DNA of 51,443 bases from an uncultured Ruminococcus sp. (lineage in GTDB: Bacteria; Bacillota; Clostridia; Oscillospirales; Ruminococcaceae): the NCBI RefSeq assembly GCF_937915125.1, contig NZ_CALDMP010000080.1, forward strand, positions 1 to 51,443, in the 5' to 3' direction. The translations under genes were made by a program, and so were the position numbers. Under the pieces are notes generated by a model. That model made no database searches, was not told the DNA's origin, and was given only the letters and a program-made list of their open reading frames with translations. Shown piece after piece: positions 42,356 through 50,410 of this stretch; the first letter of the stretch is position 1; every line of letters begins with the position of its first letter.

Positions 42356-42428
42356 TGTATTCACCTCGCATGCTGGTTTGCAGAAGTTCTGCTTCCTTAG
42401 TCTTTCCAACCTTTCAAGAATTATTCCC

Positions 42429-42718
42429 TTTCCACATTTCCACGATGCAATAATATGCGGATTTTCGGGCGTTTTACAGATATCGTCAAATTCTTCCGCA
42501 GTATTTCCCCAACATTTCAACAGAGTTTTCCACAATTTCGGGAAAGTTGATGACAAAACAATTACAAATAAAGCTTCCGTAGTAATTATTTTGTCATTGA
42601 AAAAATGCAAAATGTGCAATAACTGTAACCGTATGAGTGGAATATACGAGAAAAGGGCACTTTTTGTTTTCCACAAGTTGTGGAAAACCCGGTGGAAAGT
42701 CTGGGAGAAGTGTGGAAA
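42429..42718. other. Cluster of DnaA-box-like TTTCCACA motifs and inverted repeats
   Basis: TTTCCACA occurs at 42429, 42526 and 42667 on the plus strand and at 42679 and 42711 on the minus strand. The pair at 42666-42688 forms a perfect palindrome, GTTTTCCACAA-G-TTGTGGAAAAC. A second inverted repeat, TGACAAAACAATTAC / GTAATTATTTTGTCA, lies at 42551-42596. The motifs differ by one or two bases from the DnaA box TTATCCACA. No gene is seen in 42356-42831. Confidence 0.45.
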
Positions 42719-42831
42719 TAACCGCTGAATGTTTACAGAGGAATTATGGACATATGATTCCCCGATATCCCGCAAATGATCCGGAAATAACCCCCGATTC
42801 CCTTTGTTTACAAACTTTTATTGCAACAGAC

Positions 42832-42860
42832 TTGCCAATTCTGTGAAAATATGATATAAT
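42832..42860 (+). promoter_or_regulatory. Sigma-A promoter of the HD-domain gene
   Basis: TTGCCA (42832-42837), 17 bases, TATAAT (42855-42860), 24 bases before the start codon. Confidence 0.8.
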
Positions 42861-42884
42861 AATACGGCGGAGGAGGTGCGCAGT

Positions 42885-43469
42885 ATGACCAAACGGGAAG
42901 AATTCATTGCCGTTTATCAGGAAAATATCACACGCCGGGGTGCAGATCGGCTGCTGGAGTGGCTGGATTCCGATGCCAGCGACTTTTTCACAGCACCGTC
43001 CAGCACACGCTTTCACGGCGCCTATGAGGGCGGTCTGGTGGAACACAGCCTGAATGTGTACGAGTGCCTGAAAGACTATCTGGCACGCCCCAGAACCCGG
43101 GAACTGTATGGTATGGACTACACGCCGGAGACCATTGCGGTGACGGCACTGCTGCATGACATCTGCAAGGTAAATTTTTATGCGGTGGATTATCGCAACG
43201 CCAAAAACGAACAGGGCGTATGGGAACGTGTGCCCTATTACACCATCCGGGATACGCTGCCCTATGGACACGGGGAAAAATCTGTTTACATGATCCAGGG
43301 CTTTATGCGGCTGACCCGGGAGGAGGCGTTTGCCATCCGCTATCACATGGGCTTTTCTGGGAATGAGGACAAGAACAGCGTGGGAAGAGCGCTGGAAATG
43401 TTCCCCCTGGCATTGGCCGTGAGCGTCGCTGATATGGAGGCGTCATATTATTTAGAAGGATCAAATTAA
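42885..43469 (+). CDS. HD-domain phosphohydrolase-like protein
   Basis: A 194-residue cytosolic protein. The HD-type metal motif is visible as the His in LVEHSLNVYE and the His-Asp pair in ALLHDICKVNFY, with further conserved His in PYGHGEKS and RYHMGFSG. Members hydrolyse nucleotides or nucleic-acid phosphoesters; the substrate is not clear here. The start ATG 42885 lies 9 bases after GGAGGAGG. The GH13 gene follows 21 bases downstream, so they may share a transcript. Confidence 0.85.
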   Translation: MTKREEFIAVYQENITRRGADRLLEWLDSDASDFFTAPSSTRFHGAYEGGLVEHSLNVYECLKDYLARPRTRELYGMDYTPETIAVTALLHDICKVNFYAVDYRNAKNEQGVWERVPYYTIRDTLPYGHGEKSVYMIQGFMRLTREEAFAIRYHMGFSGNEDKNSVGRALEMFPLALAVSVADMEASYYLEGSN

Positions 43470-43490
43470 GAACGGTTGGAGGAAAAAACA

Positions 43491-45083
43491 ATGAGTTGGT
43501 ATGAAAATGCTGTGATGTATCACATCTATCCCCTGGGCTTCTGCGGTGCGCCGAAGCACAACGAGGGCGGCGAGCCGGTGAACCGGCTGGAAAAGGTGCT
43601 GGACTGGATTCCGCATCTGAAAGAACTGGGCGTAGATGCCCTCTATTTCGGTCCGGTGTTCGAGTCTGTAGAGCATGGCTATGACACCACAGACTATCGT
43701 ATCATTGACCGCAGACTGGGCACCAATGAGATGTTTGCACACATCTGTGACGAGCTGCACAAGAACGGCATCCGCATCATCCTGGACGGTGTGTTCAACC
43801 ACGTGGGACGGGATTTCTGGGCATTCAAGGATGTTCAGGAAAAGGGACAGGCTTCGGCGTACTGTGACTGGTTCGCAGGTCTGAACTTCGGCGGTCAGAG
43901 CCCCTGCGGCGACCCTTTCTGGTATGAGGGATGGAACGGCTATTACAATCTGGTAAAGCTGAACCTGAAAAACTGGCACGTGTGCGATTATCTCATCGAC
44001 GCCGTGGGCATGTGGATGGACGAGTTCCACATTGACGGTATCCGCTTCGATGCGGCAGACTGCGTGGACTTCGATTTCTTCCGCCGGATACACAAATTCT
44101 GCAAGGAACGCAATCCGGAATTCTGGCTCATGGGTGAGATCATCCACGGCGACTACAAGCGCTGGGCAAACCCAGAAATGCTGGACAGCGTAACCAACTA
44201 CGAGTGCTACAAGGGAATTTATTCCTCTCATAATGATAAAAACTATTTCGAGATCAACTACAGCATCAACCGTCAGTTCGGCAACGGCGGTATCTATCAG
44301 GGTACCGCACTGTATAACTTTGTGGACAACCACGATGTCAATCGCCTTGCCAGCACCCTGGTGGATCAGCGTTATCTGCCTCTGTGCTACACGCTGATGT
44401 ACGGTATGCCGGGCATTCCGTCCATTTACTACGGCAGTGAATACGGTGTTATGGGTCGTCATGAGAACAATTCCGATGACGGTCTGCGTCCGTGTCTGGA
44501 ACTGGACGAGCTGAACCGCAGCGGCAATCTGGATCTGTACCGCCATCTGGTGAAGCTGGGCAGAATCTACCGGGCATATCCGGCACTGCGCACCGGTGCA
44601 TACCGGACAGTGGAAGTACGCAACCAGCAGCTGCTCTTCGCCAAGGAACAGGACGGCAGAACTGTCTATGTGGCACTGAACCTGGACGAGAACCCCAGCG
44701 AGTTCCGTTTTGGCACAAATGTGCCGTCTCTGGTGGATGTAATCAGCGGTCAGCCGGTGGAAGTACAGAACGGCGGCGCCTATATCCGTCTGGCACCCTT
44801 CTCCCAGATGATCCTGGTAGAGGATGATATTGTCAACAACATTGAGACCGTGGAAGAGGCAATCTCTATTCCGGAGCCCACCCGTCTGGAAGAGGGCGCA
44901 CGGTATCGTGATCTGCTGGATGGTTCCATTTGTGTACTGCTCCAGACCTCTGTCCGCCATGCGGAGACACAGGAAGAACTGGTGGTTTACCGCAAGGAAG
45001 CAGACGGCACCGTCTGGGCAATGCCGAAGTCGATCTTCACTGGCACAGCACATGACAACCAGCCGAGATTTACTATGGTTTAA
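43491..45083 (+). CDS. GH13 alpha-amylase-family enzyme with C-terminal DUF1653-like domain
   Basis: A 530-residue cytosolic enzyme with no signal peptide. The GH13 barrel motifs are DGVFNHVG (region I), GIRFDAAD with nucleophile Asp187 (II), GEII with acid/base Glu216 (III) and VDNHDV with Asp282 (IV). An all-beta domain follows (about 380-440). The last 80 residues contain YRDLLDGSICVL, HAETQEELVVYR and WAMPKSIF, which resemble the small DUF1653 domain and are unusual in GH13 proteins. It probably hydrolyses maltodextrin or glycogen oligosaccharides inside the cell; the exact specificity is not deducible. Confidence 0.9.
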   Translation: MSWYENAVMYHIYPLGFCGAPKHNEGGEPVNRLEKVLDWIPHLKELGVDALYFGPVFESVEHGYDTTDYRIIDRRLGTNEMFAHICDELHKNGIRIILDGVFNHVGRDFWAFKDVQEKGQASAYCDWFAGLNFGGQSPCGDPFWYEGWNGYYNLVKLNLKNWHVCDYLIDAVGMWMDEFHIDGIRFDAADCVDFDFFRRIHKFCKERNPEFWLMGEIIHGDYKRWANPEMLDSVTNYECYKGIYSSHNDKNYFEINYSINRQFGNGGIYQGTALYNFVDNHDVNRLASTLVDQRYLPLCYTLMYGMPGIPSIYYGSEYGVMGRHENNSDDGLRPCLELDELNRSGNLDLYRHLVKLGRIYRAYPALRTGAYRTVEVRNQQLLFAKEQDGRTVYVALNLDENPSEFRFGTNVPSLVDVISGQPVEVQNGGAYIRLAPFSQMILVEDDIVNNIETVEEAISIPEPTRLEEGARYRDLLDGSICVLLQTSVRHAETQEELVVYRKEADGTVWAMPKSIFTGTAHDNQPRFTMV

Positions 45084-45179
45084 GCGAAGCTTTTTATAGA
45101 TACAAAGCAGCGGTGGGCGTGGATTCGCCGACCGCTGTTGCTGTATTGTTCCATAATGCATAGAAAGGAGATCTTTCAA

Positions 45180-46013
45180 ATGTGTGGTGCGTTATATATT
45201 ATCGGTACACCCATCGGCAATCTGGAGGATATCACCATGCGCCAGCTTCGGCTGCTGGAAGAGGTGGATTTCATTGCCGCAGAGGACACCCGTGTGACCC
45301 GGAAGCTGCTGTCTCACTATGACATCCACACACCTGCGGTCAGCTATCACGAGCACAGCGGTCAGTCTGTGGCACAGAGCATTGCAGACCGAATTCTTGC
45401 TGGGGAATCCTGCGGCGTGGTGACGGATGCCGGAATGCCGTGCATTTCCGACCCCGGCGAACCGCTGGTAAAGCTCTGTCATGAGCAGGGCATTCCCATG
45501 GAAGTTGTCCCAGGGCCATCGGCGGCAATTGCAGCCCTGGCGATCTCGGGGCAGCATACGGCACGATTTACCTTTGAGGGATTTCTCTCGGTGAATCAGA
45601 ACCAGCGGAGTGCACATCTGGAGCAGCTGCGGCAGGAGACACGAACCATGATCTTCTACGAAGCGCCTCATAAGCTGTGCCGGACGCTTTCGGATATGGC
45701 GAAATATTTCGGAGGAGACCGGGAAATCTCCCTCTGCCGGGAATTGACAAAACTCCACGAGGAGGTGCGGCGCACCACACTGAAAGAAGCCATGGCATAT
45801 TACGAGCAGACGCCGCCCCGGGGTGAATTTGTCCTGGTAGTAGCTGGTGCAGCACCGGCAAAACCGGAGGAGATCTCCCTGGAAGAAGCTGTGGCACGGG
45901 TGCAGCAGCTGGTGCAGGATGGGCAGAAACTGACCCAAGCGTGCAAGACAGTTGCCGCTGAAACGGGATACCGGAAGAGCGAGTTGTATGACGCCGTGCA
46001 GACGAATGAGTAA
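45180..46013 (+). CDS. rsmI: 16S rRNA 2'-O-ribose C1402 methyltransferase RsmI
   Basis: A 277-residue SAM-dependent tetrapyrrole-methylase-fold enzyme that methylates C1402 of 16S rRNA at the ribosomal P site. Signature blocks are LYIIGTPIGNLEDIT, AAEDTRVTRKLLSHY, VTDAGMPCISDPG and VPGPSAAIAALAISG. The start ATG 45180 follows AAAGGAGAT at 10 bases; earlier in-frame ATGs lack a ribosome site. Confidence 0.96.
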   Translation: MCGALYIIGTPIGNLEDITMRQLRLLEEVDFIAAEDTRVTRKLLSHYDIHTPAVSYHEHSGQSVAQSIADRILAGESCGVVTDAGMPCISDPGEPLVKLCHEQGIPMEVVPGPSAAIAALAISGQHTARFTFEGFLSVNQNQRSAHLEQLRQETRTMIFYEAPHKLCRTLSDMAKYFGGDREISLCRELTKLHEEVRRTTLKEAMAYYEQTPPRGEFVLVVAGAAPAKPEEISLEEAVARVQQLVQDGQKLTQACKTVAAETGYRKSELYDAVQTNE

Positions 46014-46072
46014 GGCATATGCATCATTCAGAAAGAACGTTTCTCAACCCTTTTCACTTTGCACATCCATAT

Positions 46073-46123
46073 AAAAACGCCCCTGCTATTTCGTGTCAAA
46101 TCACGAAGCGGCAGGGGCGTTTT
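46073..46123. terminator. Bidirectional terminator between rsmI and the minus-strand genes
   Basis: AAAACGCCCCTGC and GCAGGGGCGTTTT form a stem with a second inner CGTG..CACG pairing. T tracts on both strands fit convergent genes. Confidence 0.85.
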
Positions 46124-46140
46124 CGTTCATTCAGCGAATG

Positions 46141-46290
46141 TTATCTGTCGAAGTTGTTGCGGCAGTTCTGCTCGTTGCGGTTCTGCTTCTGCTGATTCTG
46201 CTGCTGCTGACGGTTCTGGTTCTGCTGGTTGTTCCGGTTCTGGTTCTGCTGATTGTTCTGATTCTGGTTCTGGTTGTTCTGATTGGACAT
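46141..46290 (-). CDS. Asn/Gln-rich microprotein
   Basis: 49 residues, almost entirely Asn, Gln and Arg, starting MSNQNNQNQNQ and ending QNCRNNFDR with one Cys. GGAG lies 6 bases before ATG 46290; an ATG directly before (46293) is also possible. The composition is prion-like and disordered. Short Asn/Gln-rich proteins of this kind are seen in Clostridia, some of them spore-associated, but no function can be assigned. It could also be a chance low-complexity frame, although the ribosome site and the terminator directly behind favour a gene. Confidence 0.5.
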   Translation of the reverse strand: MSNQNNQNQNQNNQQNQNRNNQQNQNRQQQQNQQKQNRNEQNCRNNFDR

Positions 46291-46426
46291 CATGGTCTCC
46301 GTTTCTCCGCACATGGCGGTACCCCATGAAACAGCCTCTGTGTGCGGTCGGAGACTGCTCGTTTCATGTTGGTACCGGAGCGGCATGGTGTTTTTTGCCG
46401 CTTGCACATAGTTTGCCCGGATCTCG

Positions 46427-48523
46427 TCAGAATATACAGGTCACCACACGGGCGATCAATGTCACCAGAAAACAGAACACAATTCCCACCAGTGTGGGAA
46501 TACAAAACGCCGCTGCTGTCCACTTCCAGCTTTTGGTTTCTTTTAAAATAGTCAGACAGGTGGTGGAACAGGGGAAATGGAACAGGATAAACAGCAGTAC
46601 ACACAGCGCCGTGAGCCACGTCCAGCCGTGGTCTGTCAGAATGGTGTACAGCTGGGTCATATCGCTGGTCTCGGTGAGTGTCGTGCCGGAGGTGTAGCAC
46701 ATGAGGGCAATGGGCAGGACGATCTCATTTGCCGGAAATCCCAGCAGGAATGCAAGAAGAATAACCCCGTCCATACCCAGCCATTTTCCCGGCGTATCCA
46801 GAAATCCGGAGAGAATGGTCAGGAGATTGTCGCCGCCGATGCGGCAGTTTGCCAATACCCACAGCAGTGCACCGGCAGGAGCCGCTACCATACAGGCTCT
46901 TCCCAGAACAAACAGGGTACGATCCAGAATAGAGCGTACCAGCACACGCCCGATCTGGGGTTTCCGGTAGGGTGGCAGTTCCAGGGTGAAGGAGGATGGC
47001 ACACCCCGGAGAATGGTGTGGGAGAGAATCCGGGAAACGCCCAGGGTAACGAGAATGCCCAGCACGATCATGCCAAGCAGCATGGCGGCAGAGGAAAGGG
47101 TTTTCCCGAAGCCGCTGCCCACAGCAAAAAAGAGGGTGATGCAGGTGATCATAGTGGGAAAACGCCCGTTGCAGGGGACAAAATTGTTGGTCAGAATGGC
47201 AATGAGCCGTTCTCTGGGGGAATCAATAATGCGACAGCCCGTGACGCCGGCGGCGTTGCAGCCAAAGCCCATGCACATGGTGAGACTCTGCTTACCGCAG
47301 GCGCAGGCACGCTGAAAGCGCTTGTCGAGGTTGAACGCCACTCGGGGCAGATAGCCGAAATCTTCCAGCAGCGTAAACAGGGGAAAGAAAATTGCCATGG
47401 GCGGCAGCATGACAGAAACGACCCAGGTGAGCACTGTATATATGCCGTCAATGAGCAGACTGTACAGCCATCCCGGTGTATGTATCGTCTCCAGCAGCCA
47501 GGAAAAGCCCTCTTTCAACTGGGCAAATCCTGCAGACAGCCAGGCGGAGGGATAGTTCGCCCCCACAATGGTGATCCACAGGATCAGACCCAGAAGCACC
47601 AGCATAATGGGAAAACCCAGCCGTCCGGTGAGAATGCGGTCTATGCGGCGGTCACGCTGGCTGGAATTTTCCGGCGCAGTGACGACAGCGGCGGCAATGG
47701 CTTCGCTCCGGGTGACAATGGCGGCAATAACCTTGTCGGCAAAAGCTTCGGCGGAAAACACCCCGTGGGCATGCTCCAATGCGGCGGAAAGAGGTTCTTC
47801 CTCTAGGGAAATCCCAGTGTAGGCGGCAATCTGTGCGTGCAGTTCCGGCTCCGGTTCCAACAGCCGCAGCGCTGTCCAGTCCGGCGGCAGCCCGTGGAGA
47901 TTTGCCGGTAGAACATCCAGAACAGGCTGTATGACGGCGGTGATTTCTTCCGGCATAGGCTGAGGTGCAGGGTCTGGAAATTCCCCCAGCAGCAGTGCAT
48001 CCAGCTTGCATTTCAGGCGATCCAGACCCTTGCCGCTTCGTGCGGTGACGCCTGCCACGGGAATTCCCAGTTGCTGTTCCAGCTGTTTCAGATCCACGGT
48101 GATGCCACGGTTTTCGGCTTCGTCCAGGAGATTTACGCAGAGCAGCACACGGGAGGTGGTCTCCAGAACCTGGAGCAGAAGCGTTATCCCACGTTCCAGA
48201 CAGGTGGCATCGCAGACCACCACAGCGGCATCCGGCTCGCCGAAGCAGAGAAAATCCCGTGCCACTGCCTCTTCTGCGGAGCGTGCCCGGAGAGAATACG
48301 TCCCCGGCAGATCCACCAGCGTCACCGGACGACCGCCGCAGATGGTGACACCCACGGCACTTGCCACCGTTTTTCCTGCCCAGTTGCCGGTGTGCTGGTG
48401 CAGTCCCGTCAGGGCATTGAACACCGTGGATTTCCCCACATTGGGCATCCCGGCAAGGGCAACAACAGGGGTCTGCGTGTCGATCAGCTCCGGCAGCTGT
48501 GCGGATGCGGCAGTCTTTCCCAT
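46427..48523 (-). CDS. feoB: Ferrous iron transport protein B
   Basis: A 698-residue Fe(II) importer. The N-terminal G domain has P-loop GMPNVGKST (25-33), DLPGTYSL and NLLDEA. A helical GDI-like spacer and a polytopic membrane domain follow, with Gate motifs including MCMGFGCNAAGV and GFPANEIVLPI. It drives iron uptake in the anaerobic gut or rumen. GAAAGGAT precedes the start. No feoA gene lies on either side, and no FeoA domain is fused. A foldback element ends 32 bases upstream. Confidence 0.96.
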   Translation of the reverse strand: MGKTAASAQLPELIDTQTPVVALAGMPNVGKSTVFNALTGLHQHTGNWAGKTVASAVGVTICGGRPVTLVDLPGTYSLRARSAEEAVARDFLCFGEPDAAVVVCDATCLERGITLLLQVLETTSRVLLCVNLLDEAENRGITVDLKQLEQQLGIPVAGVTARSGKGLDRLKCKLDALLLGEFPDPAPQPMPEEITAVIQPVLDVLPANLHGLPPDWTALRLLEPEPELHAQIAAYTGISLEEEPLSAALEHAHGVFSAEAFADKVIAAIVTRSEAIAAAVVTAPENSSQRDRRIDRILTGRLGFPIMLVLLGLILWITIVGANYPSAWLSAGFAQLKEGFSWLLETIHTPGWLYSLLIDGIYTVLTWVVSVMLPPMAIFFPLFTLLEDFGYLPRVAFNLDKRFQRACACGKQSLTMCMGFGCNAAGVTGCRIIDSPRERLIAILTNNFVPCNGRFPTMITCITLFFAVGSGFGKTLSSAAMLLGMIVLGILVTLGVSRILSHTILRGVPSSFTLELPPYRKPQIGRVLVRSILDRTLFVLGRACMVAAPAGALLWVLANCRIGGDNLLTILSGFLDTPGKWLGMDGVILLAFLLGFPANEIVLPIALMCYTSGTTLTETSDMTQLYTILTDHGWTWLTALCVLLFILFHFPCSTTCLTILKETKSWKWTAAAFCIPTLVGIVFCFLVTLIARVVTCIF

Positions 48524-48554
48524 GGGATCAGATCCTTTCGTATTTTTTATAGAT

Positions 48555-48719
48555 GGTCACCTCTAAAAACCCGCTCACCCGTCATCTGCGGCGCATCTTT
48601 ACGCCATCTTCCCTTGCGAAAAAACTTGAAATACATCGAGTATTCCTGCATTTTTCCGCAAGGGAATCTGTCGCAAATCTGCACCACATCTGACGGATTC
48701 GGGGTTTTTAGAGATGCCC
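48555..48719. repeat. 165-bp foldback (MITE-like) element upstream of feoB
   Basis: The ends are imperfect inverted repeats: CTCTAAAAACCCG at the left and CGGGGTTTTTAGAG at the right, extending through GTCATCTG / CATCTGAC. Inside, TTCCCTTGCG pairs with CGCAAGGGAA. The whole could fold as one hairpin and codes for nothing recognisable. Confidence 0.65.
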
Positions 48720-48732
48720 TGATGACATGAGA

Positions 48733-48870
48733 ACCCCTCCACCATTGCTGCGCAATGGTTCCCTCCCCTTTCAGGGGAGGCTGAAAATGATCATATTTAG
48801 CGAATGATAAATTTTGCGCACAATGCCTCCCCTGAAAGGGGAGGGGAACCGCCAACAGGCGGTGGAGGGG
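48733..48870. repeat. Family 2 repeats, inverted pair
   Basis: The left copy begins ACCCCTCCACCATTGCTGCG and contains CCTCCCCTTTCAGGGGAGG. The right copy is CCTCCCCTGAAAGGGGAGG followed by GGAACCGCCAACAGGCGGTG. They are separated by about 47 AT-rich bases. Confidence 0.8.
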
Positions 48871-48950
48871 TATTATATCGATAAACAAAAGCTTCATTTT
48901 GCTAACAGTATATGCATCCCGAAAGCCTGCTATGCAGAATACGCCGTGAC

Positions 48951-48993
48951 AAAAAGCCGCCGGCGATACCCAAAAGTACCGCCGGCGGCTTTT
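48951..48993 (-). terminator. Terminator of the all-dockerin gene
   Basis: AAAAAGCCGCCGGCG and CGCCGGCGGCTTTT form a very stable stem around a 14-base loop. The T run on the minus strand follows the gene at 49047; the element could also act on the plus strand. Confidence 0.88.
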
Positions 48994-49046
48994 CACAAAA
49001 CAGTTTCTCTCATCTCTTCATTTTTCTGAAAAAATACAGTGTTCTA

Positions 49047-50078
49047 TCAGGAAAGCATAACATCCCGATAAGCAGATTCATAGGAACGCCCCACGCTGAC
49101 ATATGCGGAAGAAGTCAGCAGCAGCTGGGCGTCCGTCATATCGACCTTTCCGTCGGCATTGGCATCCAGCAGGTTGTAATCCAGCGCACCGATTTTGTAT
49201 TGCTTGTAATCCTGCACAATGATATTATCATAGGTTACTCCAGTTACGATTTGGATTTCCTTTCCCACCGATTCCAGCGCATAGATCCGTAGCGCTTCAT
49301 AAGCGGCATTGGAGTCGCCCAGGGTGCCGTCCTTGCGCAGTTCGCCGATGGCATACTCTGCATGTTCGTGAATCCAGTCGGAATCTGCCTGATCGACCTT
49401 TCCATCATAATTCAAATCGCCCTTCATGTAAAAGTGCAGAGTGGTGGTGTTTTTCGGCGTTTCCAGCGTGTCTATCTTTGCTGCCATCAGGGCGTCATGG
49501 TCGGTAAGAACCAAATCGCCGTCCAGGTCGCCAAGGATAAAGTATTCTCCCAGACTGCCTTCTTCATAATGATAGTAGTAGCAGAACGGTTCACCGCAAA
49601 ATGCCTCATGACCAACGCCTTCGTTGGCGTAAATGTCCATAATGCCTTCTATATCCATGTAAGAGATCAAGCCATTCGCATCTGTGTCAGCCAGATTGCG
49701 CTGTAACGGCGTCATTTCTTCTATGGTTTGCTCCATGATATGCAGTATGATGTAATAGGCATCGTCAGGTGTTGTTACTCCACCCAGATCATAATCCCCC
49801 AGGGCATACTCCTGGTTCACATGGATCCAGGTGACATCTGCCTCGTCAATGAGACCGTCTCCGGTGATATCCGCCCGGGACAGCTGATTTTCTGTCAGGG
49901 TGTAGGTGTCGTCCAGAAGATACCGGGAAAGCATGGCAGTGTCGTGTCCTGTGAGATAGCCATCGTTGTCAATATCGCCGGGTACAGTGTTGTCTGCTGC
50001 GCTGACGGAAAGTCCGGACAGCGTACCTGTCAACATAGCTGCGGCAATTGCAATGCCCATCCAATTGTGTCGTTTCAT
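49047..50078 (-). CDS. Secreted protein made of repeated dockerin-like EF-hand loops
   Basis: A 343-residue exported protein. The signal peptide ends SVSAADN (about 1-28). Six 12-residue calcium loops that begin and end with Asp follow, at 35-46, 70-81, 131-142, 184-195, 221-232 and 305-316 (for example DIDNDGYLTGHD and DLNYDGKVDQAD). The first three and last three are arranged alike, and WIHVNQEYALGD matches WIHEHAEYAIGE, so the protein is an internal duplication of a unit of roughly 150 residues. No catalytic or binding module is seen. It may be a calcium-dependent adaptor binding several cohesins (inference). Confidence 0.82.
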   Translation of the reverse strand: MKRHNWMGIAIAAAMLTGTLSGLSVSAADNTVPGDIDNDGYLTGHDTAMLSRYLLDDTYTLTENQLSRADITGDGLIDEADVTWIHVNQEYALGDYDLGGVTTPDDAYYIILHIMEQTIEEMTPLQRNLADTDANGLISYMDIEGIMDIYANEGVGHEAFCGEPFCYYYHYEEGSLGEYFILGDLDGDLVLTDHDALMAAKIDTLETPKNTTTLHFYMKGDLNYDGKVDQADSDWIHEHAEYAIGELRKDGTLGDSNAAYEALRIYALESVGKEIQIVTGVTYDNIIVQDYKQYKIGALDYNLLDANADGKVDMTDAQLLLTSSAYVSVGRSYESAYRDVMLS

Positions 50079-50309
50079 AAAGATTACCTCCTATTCAAAT
50101 TGCAGAGAAAACCGAATCCAATTCCGCTGTGGAGAGAACGCAGAATCAAATTGTCATTTGTATCAACCATTCTATAATGGATACAAATGAGCACCGCAAA
50201 ATGTTGCAGAAATCAAATTTTTTGAATCAGTTTCTATGTTTTGCACAAAAAACAATCTTTTCATTTGTGAAAAATATGGTGTCCTCAGGGCGTCTATATA
50301 CAGTTTAGA

Positions 50310-50398
50310 GGCTGTTGCAAACATCAAAATCCAACAAGAAAACGGTGTGATGTCCACATCGACCCGTGAATCAGGATTTTGCTGTCCTTGCAACAGCC
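50310..50398 (-). terminator. Long hairpin downstream of the C39-like gene
   Basis: GGCTGTTGCAA (50310-50320) and TTGCAACAGCC (50388-50398) pair, and ATCAAAATCC / GGATTTTG continue the stem inward. It lies just after the stop of the minus-strand gene at 50411 and probably ends its transcript, although the T tract is weak. The rest of 50079-50309 holds no gene; it should carry the promoter of the all-dockerin gene. Confidence 0.55.
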
Positions 50399-50410
50399 CC
50401 TTTGTAATCG

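Noticed and set aside
41976..42400. Plus-strand hydrophobic frames opposite the small lipoprotein
   Set aside because: Antisense of the GDVVKDAGDA repeats; the minus strand has the lipobox and ribosome site.
48547..48996. 149-codon minus-strand open frame upstream of feoB (possible feoA)
   Set aside because: It runs through a foldback element and family 2 repeats, has no FeoA features, and is not preceded by a convincing ribosome site.
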